Positions 17,163-26,349 of a stretch of DNA of 64,000 nucleotides are shown one piece after another (the first letter of the stretch is position 1; each line of letters begins with the position of its first letter). The DNA is from Mesorhizobium sp. CU3 (GTDB lineage: Bacteria > Pseudomonadota > Alphaproteobacteria > Rhizobiales > Rhizobiaceae), in the NCBI RefSeq assembly GCF_006442965.1, contig NZ_VFWX01000023.1, positions 57,256 through 121,255 on the forward strand, written 5' to 3'. The notes under the pieces were generated by a model. That model made no database searches and was not told where the DNA came from. It saw only the letters and a list, made by a program, of their open reading frames with translations. The translations under genes were made by a program, and so were the position numbers.

Positions 17163-18413
17163 GTGACGCAGCGAAGCGGCAGCGCCGACCTGCCGCTGCA
17201 TGGCGGGCGGGTCCCGAAATGGCTGGGTGAGCGCATGACCAAGCTCGGCGCGGTGCTGTGCGAAGCCATCATCCACCATTACGGCCGCGACGAGCTTTTG
17301 CGGCGTTTGGCGCATCCCTTCTGGTTCCAGTCTTTCGGCGCAGTGATGGGCATGGACTGGCATTCTTCCGGAATCACCACTTCGGTCATCGGCGCGCTGA
17401 AGCGCGGGCTGAACCCGCTCAGCAACGAGCTCGGCATTCATGTCTGCGGCGGGCGCGGCGCGCATTCGCGCAAGACGCCGGGCGAACTGCTTTCGATCGG
17501 CGAGCGCACCGGCCTGGACGGCGAGGCCTTGGCCACCGCAAGCCGGCTGGTCGCCAAGGTCGACAGCGCTGCCGTGCAGGACGGCTACGACCTCTATCTG
17601 CACGGCTTCATCGTTACCGATGACGGGCGCTGGGTGGTGGTGCAGCAAGGCATGAACGGCGACGCCCGCCAGGCGCGCCGCTACCACTGGCTGTCGGAGG
17701 GGCTGCAAAGCTTCGTCGACCAGCCGCATGCGGCGATCGAGGGCGAGCGACAGGGCGAGATCGTCAACCTCACCGACCGCCGCGCTGAAAAAGCGCGCGG
17801 CGGCCAGGTCGAATTGCTCAAGACGATGAGTCCGGAAAAGATCCTGGCCGAGCTTGCGGTGCTGGAGCCACGAGCGGAGCCGGAACCGCCGGCCCAGCCG
17901 CTCTTGCCCAACCTCATCATGCCGGCGCATCACGACGTGCGCGAGAGCGACATCGTCATGCGCCGCCTGCACGGCAACATCACCTCGGCCATCGAAAGCG
18001 GCCCGAAGGATTTCCCCGAATTGCTGCTGGTCCCCGGCGTCGGCCCGCGCACGGTGCGAGCGCTCGCCATGGTCTCGGAAGTGGTGCACGGCGCGCCCTT
18101 CCGCTTCTCCGACCCGGCGCGCTTTTCGCTCGCCCATGGCGGCAAGGACCGCCACCCCTTCCCCGTGCCGCTGAAGGTCTATGACGAGACGATCGCGGTG
18201 CTGAAATCGGCGGTGGGCAAGGCGAAGCTCGGGCGCGGCGAGGAGATGGAGGCACTGAGAAGGCTGGACGGAGAGGCGCGGCGCATGGAGCGCTATGTGA
18301 CGGGACCGAGCCTGAAGGAGATCGTGGCGGGCGAGATGGACCAGTCGCATCTGCTGGGGGGACGGAGTGTGTTCGGGTGGGAGCCACCAACTGACAAAAG
18401 CGAAGCAGGCTGA
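17163..18413 (+). CDS. DUF763 domain protein
   Basis: A 416-residue protein matching the DUF763 family along its length: the N-terminal PLHGGRVPKWLGERMTKLG, the HFxGxDWHSSG-like MGMDWHSSGITTSVIGALKR, HVCGGRGAHSRKTP, and a C-terminal helix-hairpin-helix-like segment LLLVPGVGPRTVRALAMVSE. The HhH suggests DNA contact; the biochemical activity is not established. A GTG at 17163 with GAGGAGAACAGAA upstream is the start. Confidence 0.88.
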   Translation: MTQRSGSADLPLHGGRVPKWLGERMTKLGAVLCEAIIHHYGRDELLRRLAHPFWFQSFGAVMGMDWHSSGITTSVIGALKRGLNPLSNELGIHVCGGRGAHSRKTPGELLSIGERTGLDGEALATASRLVAKVDSAAVQDGYDLYLHGFIVTDDGRWVVVQQGMNGDARQARRYHWLSEGLQSFVDQPHAAIEGERQGEIVNLTDRRAEKARGGQVELLKTMSPEKILAELAVLEPRAEPEPPAQPLLPNLIMPAHHDVRESDIVMRRLHGNITSAIESGPKDFPELLLVPGVGPRTVRALAMVSEVVHGAPFRFSDPARFSLAHGGKDRHPFPVPLKVYDETIAVLKSAVGKAKLGRGEEMEALRRLDGEARRMERYVTGPSLKEIVAGEMDQSHLLGGRSVFGWEPPTDKSEAG

Positions 18414-18452
18414 AACCTGCTGCGTTCAACGCGGTGTATAATCTCGCAAGTC

Positions 18453-18585
18453 AGCGCCGCCCCTCATTGCCCTGCCGGGCATTTCTCCCCGTAAACGGGG
18501 CGAAAGGGCTGTCGTCGGCATCGCGCCTCTCCTTCGCCCCGTTTACGGGGAGAAGGTGCCCGAAGGGCGGATGAGGGGCAGCGCC
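18453..18585. repeat. Mosaic palindromic repeat (large imperfect inverted repeat)
   Basis: Two arms of ~47 bases face each other: 18459-18505 (GCCCCTCATTGCCCTGCCGG...) and 18533-18579 (...GGCGGATGAGGGGC). Each contains the complementary cores CTCCCCGTAAACGGGG and CCCCGTTTACGGGGAG, around a ~28-base loop. Its position between convergent genes suggests a bidirectional terminator. From memory this class is widespread in Mesorhizobium. Confidence 0.75.
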
Positions 18586-18666
18586 GTGCTTCTGAAAATT
18601 CACGCCAATCGCCTCACATTTCACTTCGCCGTCCCAAGCGCCTGATTGCGTAACGTCGATTGCCCC

Positions 18667-19263
18667 TCACCCCGCCTTCCGACCCATCATCCCATAATGC
18701 ACCGCCAGCAGGTCCAGCCCGACCTTCAACAGCTTTACCATCACGTCGCGTCCCTCGCCCGTGCGTTCGGCTATGGCCTTCACCGATTGGCCTTCGAGGC
18801 AGGTCTTGCGAACCACCTCCGCCACCTCCCAATGGGCAAGTGCGGCCGCGGCGTGGGCGTAAGCTCGGCCGGCTGACAGCACACGGTCAGGGATGCCGCC
18901 GCCGACGCGGCCGCTGTCGACGCGTTCGCTCCAGGATTGCGGCTGCAGGCCTTCGCGCTGGCTGCGCTCGAAATCGTCACGAAAGCGCTGGCCGGCCTCG
19001 CGCTGCTGGCGCGTCAGCGAGGTGATGCCCACCAGCGGGTCGACATTGCGCAAGCGCACGACGCCGCCGGTGGAGGTGTAGCCGCCGTTCGAAACCTCGT
19101 AGACGCGGCGCGCTTCCGCAGTACCGGGAGTGAGCCGCTGGCGGCCGAAGGCGTCGGCTTTCAGCGCGAAATCATGGCCAAGCTCGCGGCGGATGCGCAC
19201 CTGCTCGGCCTCGCCCTTGGGGAGTTTTGGGGGTTGTGGTTTTTTGACGGCCTTGCGGGGCAT
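18667..19263 (-). CDS. DUF6456-like protein
   Basis: A 198-residue protein beginning MPRKAVKKPQPPKLPKGEAE. The core has RNVDPLVGITSLTRQQREAG and FRDDFERSQREGLQPQSWSE, then a helical segment ending in an HTH-like stretch (VVRKTCLEGQSVKAIAERTG). This resembles the DUF6456 domain found in alphaproteobacterial DNA-associated proteins. The start is set at the first Met of the conserved frame; the longer frame to 19665 crosses a repeat-like, Arg-rich region. It lies downstream of the GcrA gene on the same strand. Confidence 0.78.
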   Translation of the reverse strand: MPRKAVKKPQPPKLPKGEAEQVRIRRELGHDFALKADAFGRQRLTPGTAEARRVYEVSNGGYTSTGGVVRLRNVDPLVGITSLTRQQREAGQRFRDDFERSQREGLQPQSWSERVDSGRVGGGIPDRVLSAGRAYAHAAAALAHWEVAEVVRKTCLEGQSVKAIAERTGEGRDVMVKLLKVGLDLLAVHYGMMGRKAG

Positions 19264-19456
19264 GGGCGGGTCCTTGGGTTGGGTGGGACATATCAGAACG
19301 CGGGTTCCTCGCCCCCGCCAAAGGCTCGGGAAAGGTGCCCGCGAAGCGGACGGAGCGGGGGCCTTGGTAGGGCGCTCCCCTCTCCGTCTCGGTTTCGCCG
19401 AGCCACCTCTCCCCCATATTCGTGGGGCGAGGAACTTTGATCTTGCCGGGATGCCC

Positions 19457-20233
19457 TCAGATCCCCCTGCGGCGATGGCCGTGGAACCTGGCGTGGTGGT
19501 GTGTGCAATAGCTGCGCGTGCCCGTTGTGCGCAGGCCGCAGCACAGCATCTCCGGCCCGGGGCGCGCGCCGGCGGGATCGTCTTCGGCGTCGTCGCGCAG
19601 GGCCAGATCGAGCGGCGCGCGGCAGCGGCCGAACAGGCAGTCGAGGAAGCGCATGGCCGCGACATGCGGCTGGCGGCCGGGGTTTACCGGAGGCGGCGGC
19701 GCCGGGAGCTTGCAGGCTTCGGATTTTTCGCGCCCGCTCGGCGCGAGCCATGCCGGCGGCAGCGTACGGGCGGATTTGCGCGGCTTGGGTTTTTTGAGGT
19801 TGGGGCGAGCGGTGATCTCCGCATTTGGGGTGTTCCCAACAACTGAGAGGTCGGCGGGACAGCGCGCCCCTCTGTCCTGCCGGACATCTCCCGAACGAGG
19901 GGGGAGATTGGCAGCTTCGGCGTCGGCGGCCTCTGCCAGCTCAACATGCCTGGCAAGCATGGCCGGTTCCGACATCGTCACCACCCTGCCCCGCCGGCCC
20001 GGACGATCAGGACGGACGTTCTTCCTTGGCCGGCCGCCCGCGTGGCCACCCTTGGGGTTGGCGAAGCCGATGGCCTTGAGGCCGGTGTTGCGGTGGACGA
20101 TGCCGATGATGGCGTTGCGCGAGACCGGACTGCCGCGCAGCGCGCTGAAGCGGCCGGCGATGCGCGAGGCCGACAGCCCCTCCTTCAGCCAGGCGGCGAT
20201 CTCGTCGATTTCCTTTTCGGTGTAAGCGGGCAT
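19457..20233 (-). CDS. gcrA: GcrA-type cell-cycle regulator
   Basis: A 258-residue protein with the GcrA N-terminal HTH (EGLSASRIAGRFSALRGSPV, SRNAIIGIVHR) and the cysteine-rich C-terminal block (GRCRAPL, MLCCGLRTTGTRSYCTHHHA). GcrA binds sigma-70 holoenzyme and methylated GANTC sites to drive cell-cycle genes. It is longer than the usual ~170-180 residues: the linker (~108-134, NLPPRSGDVRQDRGARCPAD...) is encoded by a repeat element. The HTH diverges from the canonical GcrA, so it may be a paralogue and not the main cell-cycle copy. Confidence 0.82.
   Translation of the reverse strand: MPAYTEKEIDEIAAWLKEGLSASRIAGRFSALRGSPVSRNAIIGIVHRNTGLKAIGFANPKGGHAGGRPRKNVRPDRPGRRGRVVTMSEPAMLARHVELAEAADAEAANLPPRSGDVRQDRGARCPADLSVVGNTPNAEITARPNLKKPKPRKSARTLPPAWLAPSGREKSEACKLPAPPPPVNPGRQPHVAAMRFLDCLFGRCRAPLDLALRDDAEDDPAGARPGPEMLCCGLRTTGTRSYCTHHHARFHGHRRRGI
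19845..19922. repeat. Palindromic repeat inserted in the gcrA-like gene
   Basis: The plus strand reads CCCCTCTGTCCTGCCGGACA then TCTCCCGAACGAGGGGGGAGA and TTGGCAGC, the form of a mosaic intergenic repeat, but here it lies in frame within the GcrA linker. Confidence 0.65.
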
Positions 20234-20325
20234 GTCTCATCCATTGCTTGCGGCGGCCTTGGCACGGGCCAAGCACCAGGGTTCGGCCGCGAGGCCGTAT
20301 GTCAGGTCAGCGAAAGGGCTGGACG

Positions 20326-20736
20326 TCAGGCGGTGCCGGACTGGGCGCCGATGAGGCGATGAAGCGCAGCCTCGGCCGCAGCCCGCGTCAGGCCTGACAC
20401 CGCCCTGCCGGTAGCGCGGTCGAACAGGATGACGGTGCCGTCCTCGGTGCGGATCAAGCTTGTGCCGCCGCAATTGGCGGCCGGAGCCGGGGGAGGAACG
20501 GCTCCGGCCGTTCCGGTGAACCGAGGTGCGGGCGGTTCGACCGGATCCGGGGCGAGAACCCCGGGATGCACCCGGACCGGGGAGGAGGATGGTCCGGGCG
20601 ATTCGAATTCGATGGGCAGTGCGTTCATGACGGTCTTGGGCCTTGCCGGCGAGCAGCGATGGCTGGATTGCGGCGCCGAGACCTGGGCCGTCGGAATCAG
20701 TGGCGATACGGAAATGCTTGCGGGATGCTCATTCAT
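20326..20736 (-). CDS. Hypothetical protein, divergent from the S24 regulator
   Basis: A 136-residue protein. The first ~90 residues are Pro/Ser/Ala-rich and probably disordered; the C-terminal ~45 (GGTSLIRTEDGTVILFDRAT, then GRAVSGLTRAAAEAALHRLI) look folded and conserved. A -35 TTGCGC (20771-20766) and -10 TACGCT (20748-20743) with 17-bp spacing put the transcription start at about the ATG itself, so the mRNA may be leaderless. An internal ATG at 20628 is the alternative start. Expression is probably controlled by the divergent regulator through the operator in the promoter. Confidence 0.62.
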   Translation of the reverse strand: MNEHPASISVSPLIPTAQVSAPQSSHRCSPARPKTVMNALPIEFESPGPSSSPVRVHPGVLAPDPVEPPAPRFTGTAGAVPPPAPAANCGGTSLIRTEDGTVILFDRATGRAVSGLTRAAAEAALHRLIGAQSGTA

Positions 20737-20742
20737 GCGCTA

Positions 20743-20794
20743 AGCGTACGTTATGTACGAAGACCGCGCAAGCAAAATCGTACACAATGGACGA
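20743..20794. promoter_or_regulatory. Divergent promoter with two inverted-repeat operators
   Basis: Operator 1 (20745-20759) is CGTAC-GTTAT-GTACG and sits on the spacer/-10 of the minus-strand promoter. Operator 2 (20778-20794) is TCGTAC-ACAAT-GGACGA, a one-mismatch copy. A further half-site TGTACGA is at 20811. The same 15-bp operator recurs at 28961-28975. Confidence 0.7.
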
Positions 20795-20816
20795 TAATTT
20801 TCAGGCATTTTGTACG

Positions 20817-21449
20817 ATGATGGATTCACGGCACAGATTGCAGCAGGCGCGCGCCCAGGCCGGCTTTGCCTCGCCCAGCGATGCGGCACGGGCCTTGCGC
20901 GACATCAACAAGAACACGCTGATCAGCCATGAGAACGGCAACCGGCCCTTGTCGCGCAAAGCCGCCGAGAAATACGGCCGGCTGTTCGGCGTCGATCCCG
21001 GCTGGCTGCTTTTCAACGCGGACGGCGTGGAGGCGGCGCCGGCCGGCTTTGCCTCCTCGCCCGTTACCGTCGACGTGCCGATCGTATCGTGGATCAGCGC
21101 CGGCGAGCTCGGCAGCCAGGACAGCGTCGTCAACCTTTCCGACTACCCGACCATTCCCACCGCCGACCTCGAGGAAGGCGAATGGATCGCGCTGCGCGTC
21201 GACGGCCCATCGATGAACAAGATCTCGCCGCCGGATTCGATCATCTTCGTCAACCTGCGCGACAAGCGGCTGGTGACCAATGGCTGCTACGTGATCTCCG
21301 ACGAGACGGGCCGCGCCACTTACAAGCGCTACCGGCCCAACGATACGCCGCCGTTCCAGCCGGCCTCCTATCTGGATATCCCGCCGCCGGAGCTGGAAGG
21401 CGCGATCACGATCATCGGGAGGGTGAAGCGGTCGATGATCGATATGTGA
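20817..21449 (+). CDS. S24-family HTH regulator (CI/LexA-like)
   Basis: About 210 residues. The N-terminal ~65 form an XRE-type HTH (RLQQARAQAGFASPSDAARA, then NKNTLISHENGNRPLSRKAA). The C-terminal half is an S24 peptidase/LexA fold: VPIVSWISAGELGSQDSVVN, a Ser in RVDGPSMNKISPPDSIIF as in the catalytic SM motif, and the Lys of TYKRYRP at the catalytic Lys position. Cleavage-regulated repression is possible. An ATG at 20787 lies inside an operator, so the start at 20817 (or 20820) is preferred; no clear ribosome site favours either. Confidence 0.82.
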   Translation: MMDSRHRLQQARAQAGFASPSDAARALRDINKNTLISHENGNRPLSRKAAEKYGRLFGVDPGWLLFNADGVEAAPAGFASSPVTVDVPIVSWISAGELGSQDSVVNLSDYPTIPTADLEEGEWIALRVDGPSMNKISPPDSIIFVNLRDKRLVTNGCYVISDETGRATYKRYRPNDTPPFQPASYLDIPPPELEGAITIIGRVKRSMIDM

Positions 21450-21645
21450 GGGCGTCCGCGCGGTGCAGTCGACTTAGACGCCGCGTCCCTTCGCGCCCTC
21501 CTGTTCAAGCTTGCGCGACGCAGATTTGGCCCGCCGCGGGCGTATAAATACGGCCATCGCAATTTCTGCTTGCATTAAGGAACAAAAACAGAACTATATA
21601 AGCAACTGTGGCTTCAGCCGCAGCAAGTCCGGGGGGATCATAACC

Positions 21646-24600
21646 ATGTCACGCCGCACCGGCGCGCTCGCGCGCGTTGTTTGGCTTTCGCGCTGGCCGC
21701 TGTTGGCGCTGGCGGGGATGGTGGTGCTCGGCGCCCTGACCGCGCCCGCGTCCGCCGCTGCGAGGGACTATGCCCTTTGCTTCGGCGACGAAAGCGGCGA
21801 CCAAAGCTCAGGTAGTGGCGACACAAAGGAGGCCAGCATCGACAAGGTCGCGGTCGAGCAGCGCATCGCTGCCTGCACGGTGATTGCCGAGGACGCCACG
21901 GAGGCGTCGCGCCTGCGCATCAAGGCCTATTTCTATCGGGGCTCCGCCCGGGACGACAAGCAAGACTGGGATGGCGCGATCGCCGACTACGGCGAAACCA
22001 TCGCGCTCGATCCCAAGCGGACTTCGGCCTATTTCAACCGCGGCACCGACTGGTTCAACAAAGAAGACTACGACCGCGCGATCGCGGACTTCAACGTCGT
22101 GATCAGCCTCGAGCCATCCGCCAGCGACGCCTATTCCAGCCGCGGCTCGGCCTTCTTGCGCAAAGGCAAGGTCGATGCGGCGATTATCGACTTTCAACAG
22201 GCGATCGAGGCCGACTCGCAAAACGGCGACGCCCACACGGGTCTGGGCGCCGCCTGGGGCAACACAGGCGAGCGGGAAAAGGCGATTGCGGAGTATGACA
22301 AGGCCCTCCGCATCAACCCGACCGATTTCATTGCCCTGGTCAATCGCGGTCTCGCCTACGCCGCCAAGGGCGAGTTCGATCTTGCCATTGCGGACTACGA
22401 CGCCGCGGTGGGCATCGATCCCGCGAGCGCCGATGCCCATGTCAACCGCAGCGCCGCCTGGATCGGCAAGGAGGACTGGGTGCGCGCCATCGCCGACGCC
22501 AACAAGGCGATCGAGCTCGATGCGGGGATGGTCGACGGTTACTACGCGCGGGGCGTCGCCTGGGCGAGCAAAAACAACGATGATCGCGCCGTCGCCGATT
22601 TCGACAAAGCCATCGAACTCGATGCGACAGATGCCAGGGCATGGTTCGCCCGCTCGCTGATGCGGGCGCGAAACGGCGATACGGCCGGTGCGTCCGCCGA
22701 CTGCCGAAAGGCCATCGCGCTCGATCCGAAGAAGACAGGCGGTTGCGATACCGGGCCGGATGTCGCAGAGGCGGCGGCCGCCAACACGGATGCCGATCCC
22801 ACGCGCTCCTCTCCGGACAAGGCTCTGCAGGCATCCCCCACACTGGATCCTTCCAATCCCGCTACCTGGTACATCCAACAAGGATTGAAGGACCAGCAGG
22901 AAGGCGACGTGCCAGGCGCGGTCTATCTGTTCAGCTATGCCATCAAGCTGGATCCCGACAATGTCGATGCGTATTTCAACCGCGCGTTTGCCGAAGCCTC
23001 GCAGGACCACAATTATCTTGCCGCCTCGGATTGTCGGCGCGCCGTCGAACTCGATCCGCAACGCGCCGGCGCTTGCGCCGCGCTTATGGCCGACCATCAA
23101 TCCGGTCAGGTCGCCGGGACACAGGATCAGGCTGCGGCCAAGACATTGGTCGATCGCGCCGGCGCGCGCCTGGCAAAATACGGCGTGGACGGCGCGCTGC
23201 TGGATTTCGACAAAGCGATCAGCCTCGATCCCAAAAATGCCGACGCCTTTCTGGGCCGCAGCCGCGCAAGGACGCTCAAGGGCGAGCAAGCCGGCGCAGC
23301 GGAGGATTGCCGGCGCGCCATTGAACTCGACCGCACACGGCTGGGAAGCTGCGAGGAGCAGGTCGCCGACGATGACGGCAGACCCGTGCAGGTGCCGGAT
23401 CCGGGGCAGACGCAGGCTGCGGCCGCCGCTTCAAATCCGCAAACCGTCCGTCCGAATTTGATGGCTACGGACGACACATTGGCCGCCAAAACCATGGAGA
23501 CAAAAGACCGGCGCGCCCTCGAAGCCATACTGGGTGGCGATGCCTGGCTGGACATGGGCAAATACGACAAGGCGATCGGCGCCTATGACGTGGTGATCGT
23601 GCTCGAGCCCGACAACCGCTTCGGCTATTTCGGCCGTGGCAAGGCCAGAGCGGCCAGAGGCGACTACGGCCAGGCGATCGCCGATTTCGACAGGGTCATC
23701 CAACTCGCCCCCAATTTTGCCGCCGCGTATTCTCGCCGGGGTCTGGCCAAGGTGACGTCCAACGACATCGAAGGCGCGCTTGCCGACTGCGAGCGGGCAG
23801 CCACACTCGATCCGAAGGCGCGCGACGCCTTCTATTGCAAGGGCATGGCCTGGCACGGCAAGGGCGAAGCGGGGCGCGCAATCGCCGCCTATTCTCTCGC
23901 GATCGGCATCGATGCGAAGGACGACGCCAGCTATTACGCGCGCGGCATGGCGCGGGCCGACCGCAAAGACTATGCCGGCGCCATCGCCGATTTCGATCAG
24001 GCGCTCAAGCTCGACCCCGGCAATGCGGATTATGCCATCGCCCGCAAGGCAGCGGTTGCGGCGAAGGGACAAAGCGATGAGGCCGACGCTGCGGCCGGCG
24101 CGGATCTGCAGGCTGTCATGCCAGTGTTGAAGCGCGGCGACGCGTTCTATGCGAAACGCAAATACGATCGCGCTATCGCTGAGTACAGCCGCGCCGTGGC
24201 GCTCGCGCCGAATGAACCGTTGACCTATTCGGCGCGCGCCAGGGCGCGCCTGCAAAAGGGCGACTATGACGGAGCCCTGGCCGACATCAACCAAGCGCTT
24301 GAGATCGATCCATCCTGGATCACAGCCTATCACGCCCGTGCTCTTATACTCGCGAAGAAGCGCGAGCCGGAAAAGGCCATCGCCGATTTCAACCGTGCGA
24401 TCGAAATGAAGCCGGACTATGCCCCGTTTTACTTCGGGCGCGGCAGCACCTGGTATTCTATGGGCGAATACGACCGCGCCGCCGCCGATCTCGACTGGGC
24501 GCTCGAGCTCGATCCCAAATCCGACATGGCCCGCCAGGGGCGAAAATTGGCAAAGGCCGCGAAGGAGAAAGCATTCCGCTCGAACCGACCTGGCAAGCTC

Positions 24601-25278
24601 GCCAGCCCGGCCGGCAAAGCGACGCCCGCACTCAAAGCATTGACCAGCGCCGACATCGACGCCGAGGTTCAGAAGCAGGATTTGCAGATCTTCAAGGCGA
24701 TTGCTGAAGAGTTCCCGGACGACTACCGTGCCTTCATCGACAAGGTGATGGTCGTTGCCCGGTCGAGGAGCAAGGAGGCGGTGCGCAACACGAGCAGGGT
24801 GACGGTCGCCGAGCTGCGGAAAAAATATGCACCGCTTCTGCCTTCAGCCCCGGACAGCGAAGCCTCGCAAGCGCTTTCCGCTCAGATCGCCATGCTCAAT
24901 CATCTGATGGCGCGCGAAACGCCAGCCACCTGCAACAATTACCTGCGCAACGGGCCGGACGCGGTCATCGCGCCCGACCATGAATTTCTGATGGATATGG
25001 ACAGGATCGGCGCGACGTTGTTCCGTGCTTTTGGCGCAGCCAAAAAGAGCGGCCTGCCGGCGGCTGAACCTGGCGACCAGGACTGGTCACTGGTCGCCGA
25101 CGCTTTCACCAAGGGCGGCGGCACGCCGACCGAGATGGAAGCGATTGCAAATGCCAGCCAGGAATTCGAAGGCCTTTGTCCGGCCGTCGTAAAACTCTAC
25201 GCAGCAGCCCTGTCGCTGCCGGGCGAATCCGGACGGCGCATCAAAACCGCCATACTTTACGAGATCGCGAAGAATTAG
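21646..25278 (+). CDS. Large exported/membrane-anchored TPR-repeat protein
   Basis: 1210 residues. An N-terminal hydrophobic helix (residues ~14-38, LSRWPLLALAGMVVLGALTA) is a signal peptide or anchor. About 20 TPR units follow in two or three blocks, each with A-x2-DY/DF-x3-I-x-LDP (IADYGETIALDPKRTSAYFN and similar). The last ~220 residues have no TPR and may form a separate helical domain. GGGGGGATCATAACC precedes the ATG. It is probably a periplasmic scaffold. Nothing nearby points to a partner. Confidence 0.85.
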   Translation: MSRRTGALARVVWLSRWPLLALAGMVVLGALTAPASAAARDYALCFGDESGDQSSGSGDTKEASIDKVAVEQRIAACTVIAEDATEASRLRIKAYFYRGSARDDKQDWDGAIADYGETIALDPKRTSAYFNRGTDWFNKEDYDRAIADFNVVISLEPSASDAYSSRGSAFLRKGKVDAAIIDFQQAIEADSQNGDAHTGLGAAWGNTGEREKAIAEYDKALRINPTDFIALVNRGLAYAAKGEFDLAIADYDAAVGIDPASADAHVNRSAAWIGKEDWVRAIADANKAIELDAGMVDGYYARGVAWASKNNDDRAVADFDKAIELDATDARAWFARSLMRARNGDTAGASADCRKAIALDPKKTGGCDTGPDVAEAAAANTDADPTRSSPDKALQASPTLDPSNPATWYIQQGLKDQQEGDVPGAVYLFSYAIKLDPDNVDAYFNRAFAEASQDHNYLAASDCRRAVELDPQRAGACAALMADHQSGQVAGTQDQAAAKTLVDRAGARLAKYGVDGALLDFDKAISLDPKNADAFLGRSRARTLKGEQAGAAEDCRRAIELDRTRLGSCEEQVADDDGRPVQVPDPGQTQAAAAASNPQTVRPNLMATDDTLAAKTMETKDRRALEAILGGDAWLDMGKYDKAIGAYDVVIVLEPDNRFGYFGRGKARAARGDYGQAIADFDRVIQLAPNFAAAYSRRGLAKVTSNDIEGALADCERAATLDPKARDAFYCKGMAWHGKGEAGRAIAAYSLAIGIDAKDDASYYARGMARADRKDYAGAIADFDQALKLDPGNADYAIARKAAVAAKGQSDEADAAAGADLQAVMPVLKRGDAFYAKRKYDRAIAEYSRAVALAPNEPLTYSARARARLQKGDYDGALADINQALEIDPSWITAYHARALILAKKREPEKAIADFNRAIEMKPDYAPFYFGRGSTWYSMGEYDRAAADLDWALELDPKSDMARQGRKLAKAAKEKAFRSNRPGKLASPAGKATPALKALTSADIDAEVQKQDLQIFKAIAEEFPDDYRAFIDKVMVVARSRSKEAVRNTSRVTVAELRKKYAPLLPSAPDSEASQALSAQIAMLNHLMARETPATCNNYLRNGPDAVIAPDHEFLMDMDRIGATLFRAFGAAKKSGLPAAEPGDQDWSLVADAFTKGGGTPTEMEAIANASQEFEGLCPAVVKLYAAALSLPGESGRRIKTAILYEIAKN

Positions 25279-25332
25279 GCGCTGATTGATGGAAGCCGCG
25301 CTCCTTGGCGCCGACTCATCGCTCCGCTTCCC

Positions 25333-26349
25333 CTACCCCACCAAAAACTCATTGCTGTAATACGCGCTGAAATCCGGCTTTCCCTTCAGCGCCTTGCCGT
25401 CGCCATCGAGCAATATCCCCGAGGCAAACAGATACCCGCCCATCGCCTCCATCTTCGCCTTGTCCATCGTGCCGATGGCGCCGCCCGCGCTTCTCAAAAA
25501 ATGCCCCTCATTCAGCGCCTTCAGCGAGGCGTGGATCAGCGCCGGGTTGGCGAGCGTATCCTTGTTGGCGGCGATCAGCAGGTCGCCCGCTTCCTGCGCG
25601 TGGTCGACGGCGAAGGCGTAGCCGGCCCGCGTCGCGGCAACAAAGGCGGCGGCCTGTTTCGGGTTGGCGGCAAGGTACGCGTCGCTGGAGACGATCAGCG
25701 TGGTGTGCTCGTCCGGCACACCGTAATCGGCGTAGCGGAACGAGCGCTGCTTGAGGCCCTTGAGCTCGGCCTCGACGCCCTCCCAGGTCGAGACTTCGAG
25801 GGTGAAATCGACCGCGCCATTGGCCAGCGCCTCATAGGCCGAGGTGCCGAGCGTCACCGTCGAGAACGCGCCCTTGCCGCCATCGTGGCGGATGATGGTG
25901 GAGATCAGCGCGTTCTCCCAGGCGCTGCCGAAGCCGCCATAGGTCAGGCCGTCGAGATTCTTCGGGCTTCTTATCGCGGCGCGGTCGGCGTTGAAGACGA
26001 CGCGGCCGGTCTCCGACTGGACGACGGCGTAGACGGCTTTGACATCGGCGCCGGCGCTCCTCTGGGTCATGACGCCGAGCGTGCCGGAAATACCGAAATC
26101 GGCGACGCGGTTGGCGACCAGCGTGCCAGCGCCGGTGTCGGCATAGGGCAGGATTTCGACGTCGAGCCCGGCATCCCGGTAGAGGCCCTTGTCGCGGGCG
26201 ACGAACAGGCCGATGTGGTTGGTGTTGACGGTCCAGTCGAGCGCCACCGTGATCTTTTCTCCGGCGGCGCGGGCACGCGTGACGGCAGGCAGCGGCAAGG
26301 CGGCGGCGATCGCCAGTAAAAGTGTCTGGCGGCGGTTAAGGTCAGTCAT
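25333..26349 (-). CDS. thiY: ABC substrate-binding protein for a thiamine precursor (NMT1/ThiY-like)
   Basis: A 338-residue protein with a twin-arginine-like signal (MTDLNRRQTLLLAIAAALPL, cleaved near RARAAGEK). The mature NMT1/THI5-like domain contains VALDWTVNTNHIGLFVARDK and DVEILPYADTGAGTLVANRV, typical of HMP-precursor binding proteins. Last gene of the operon; its start overlaps the ATPase stop by ATGA. Family members bind N-formyl-4-amino-aminomethyl-methylpyrimidine; here the ligand is inferred from the riboswitch and YkoF. Confidence 0.88.
   Translation of the reverse strand: MTDLNRRQTLLLAIAAALPLPAVTRARAAGEKITVALDWTVNTNHIGLFVARDKGLYRDAGLDVEILPYADTGAGTLVANRVADFGISGTLGVMTQRSAGADVKAVYAVVQSETGRVVFNADRAAIRSPKNLDGLTYGGFGSAWENALISTIIRHDGGKGAFSTVTLGTSAYEALANGAVDFTLEVSTWEGVEAELKGLKQRSFRYADYGVPDEHTTLIVSSDAYLAANPKQAAAFVAATRAGYAFAVDHAQEAGDLLIAANKDTLANPALIHASLKALNEGHFLRSAGGAIGTMDKAKMEAMGGYLFASGILLDGDGKALKGKPDFSAYYSNEFLVG

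Noticed and set aside
18453..18585. CRISPR-like or attachment-site structure
   Set aside because: It is one large inverted repeat, not a direct-repeat array; no integrase or cas gene is present.
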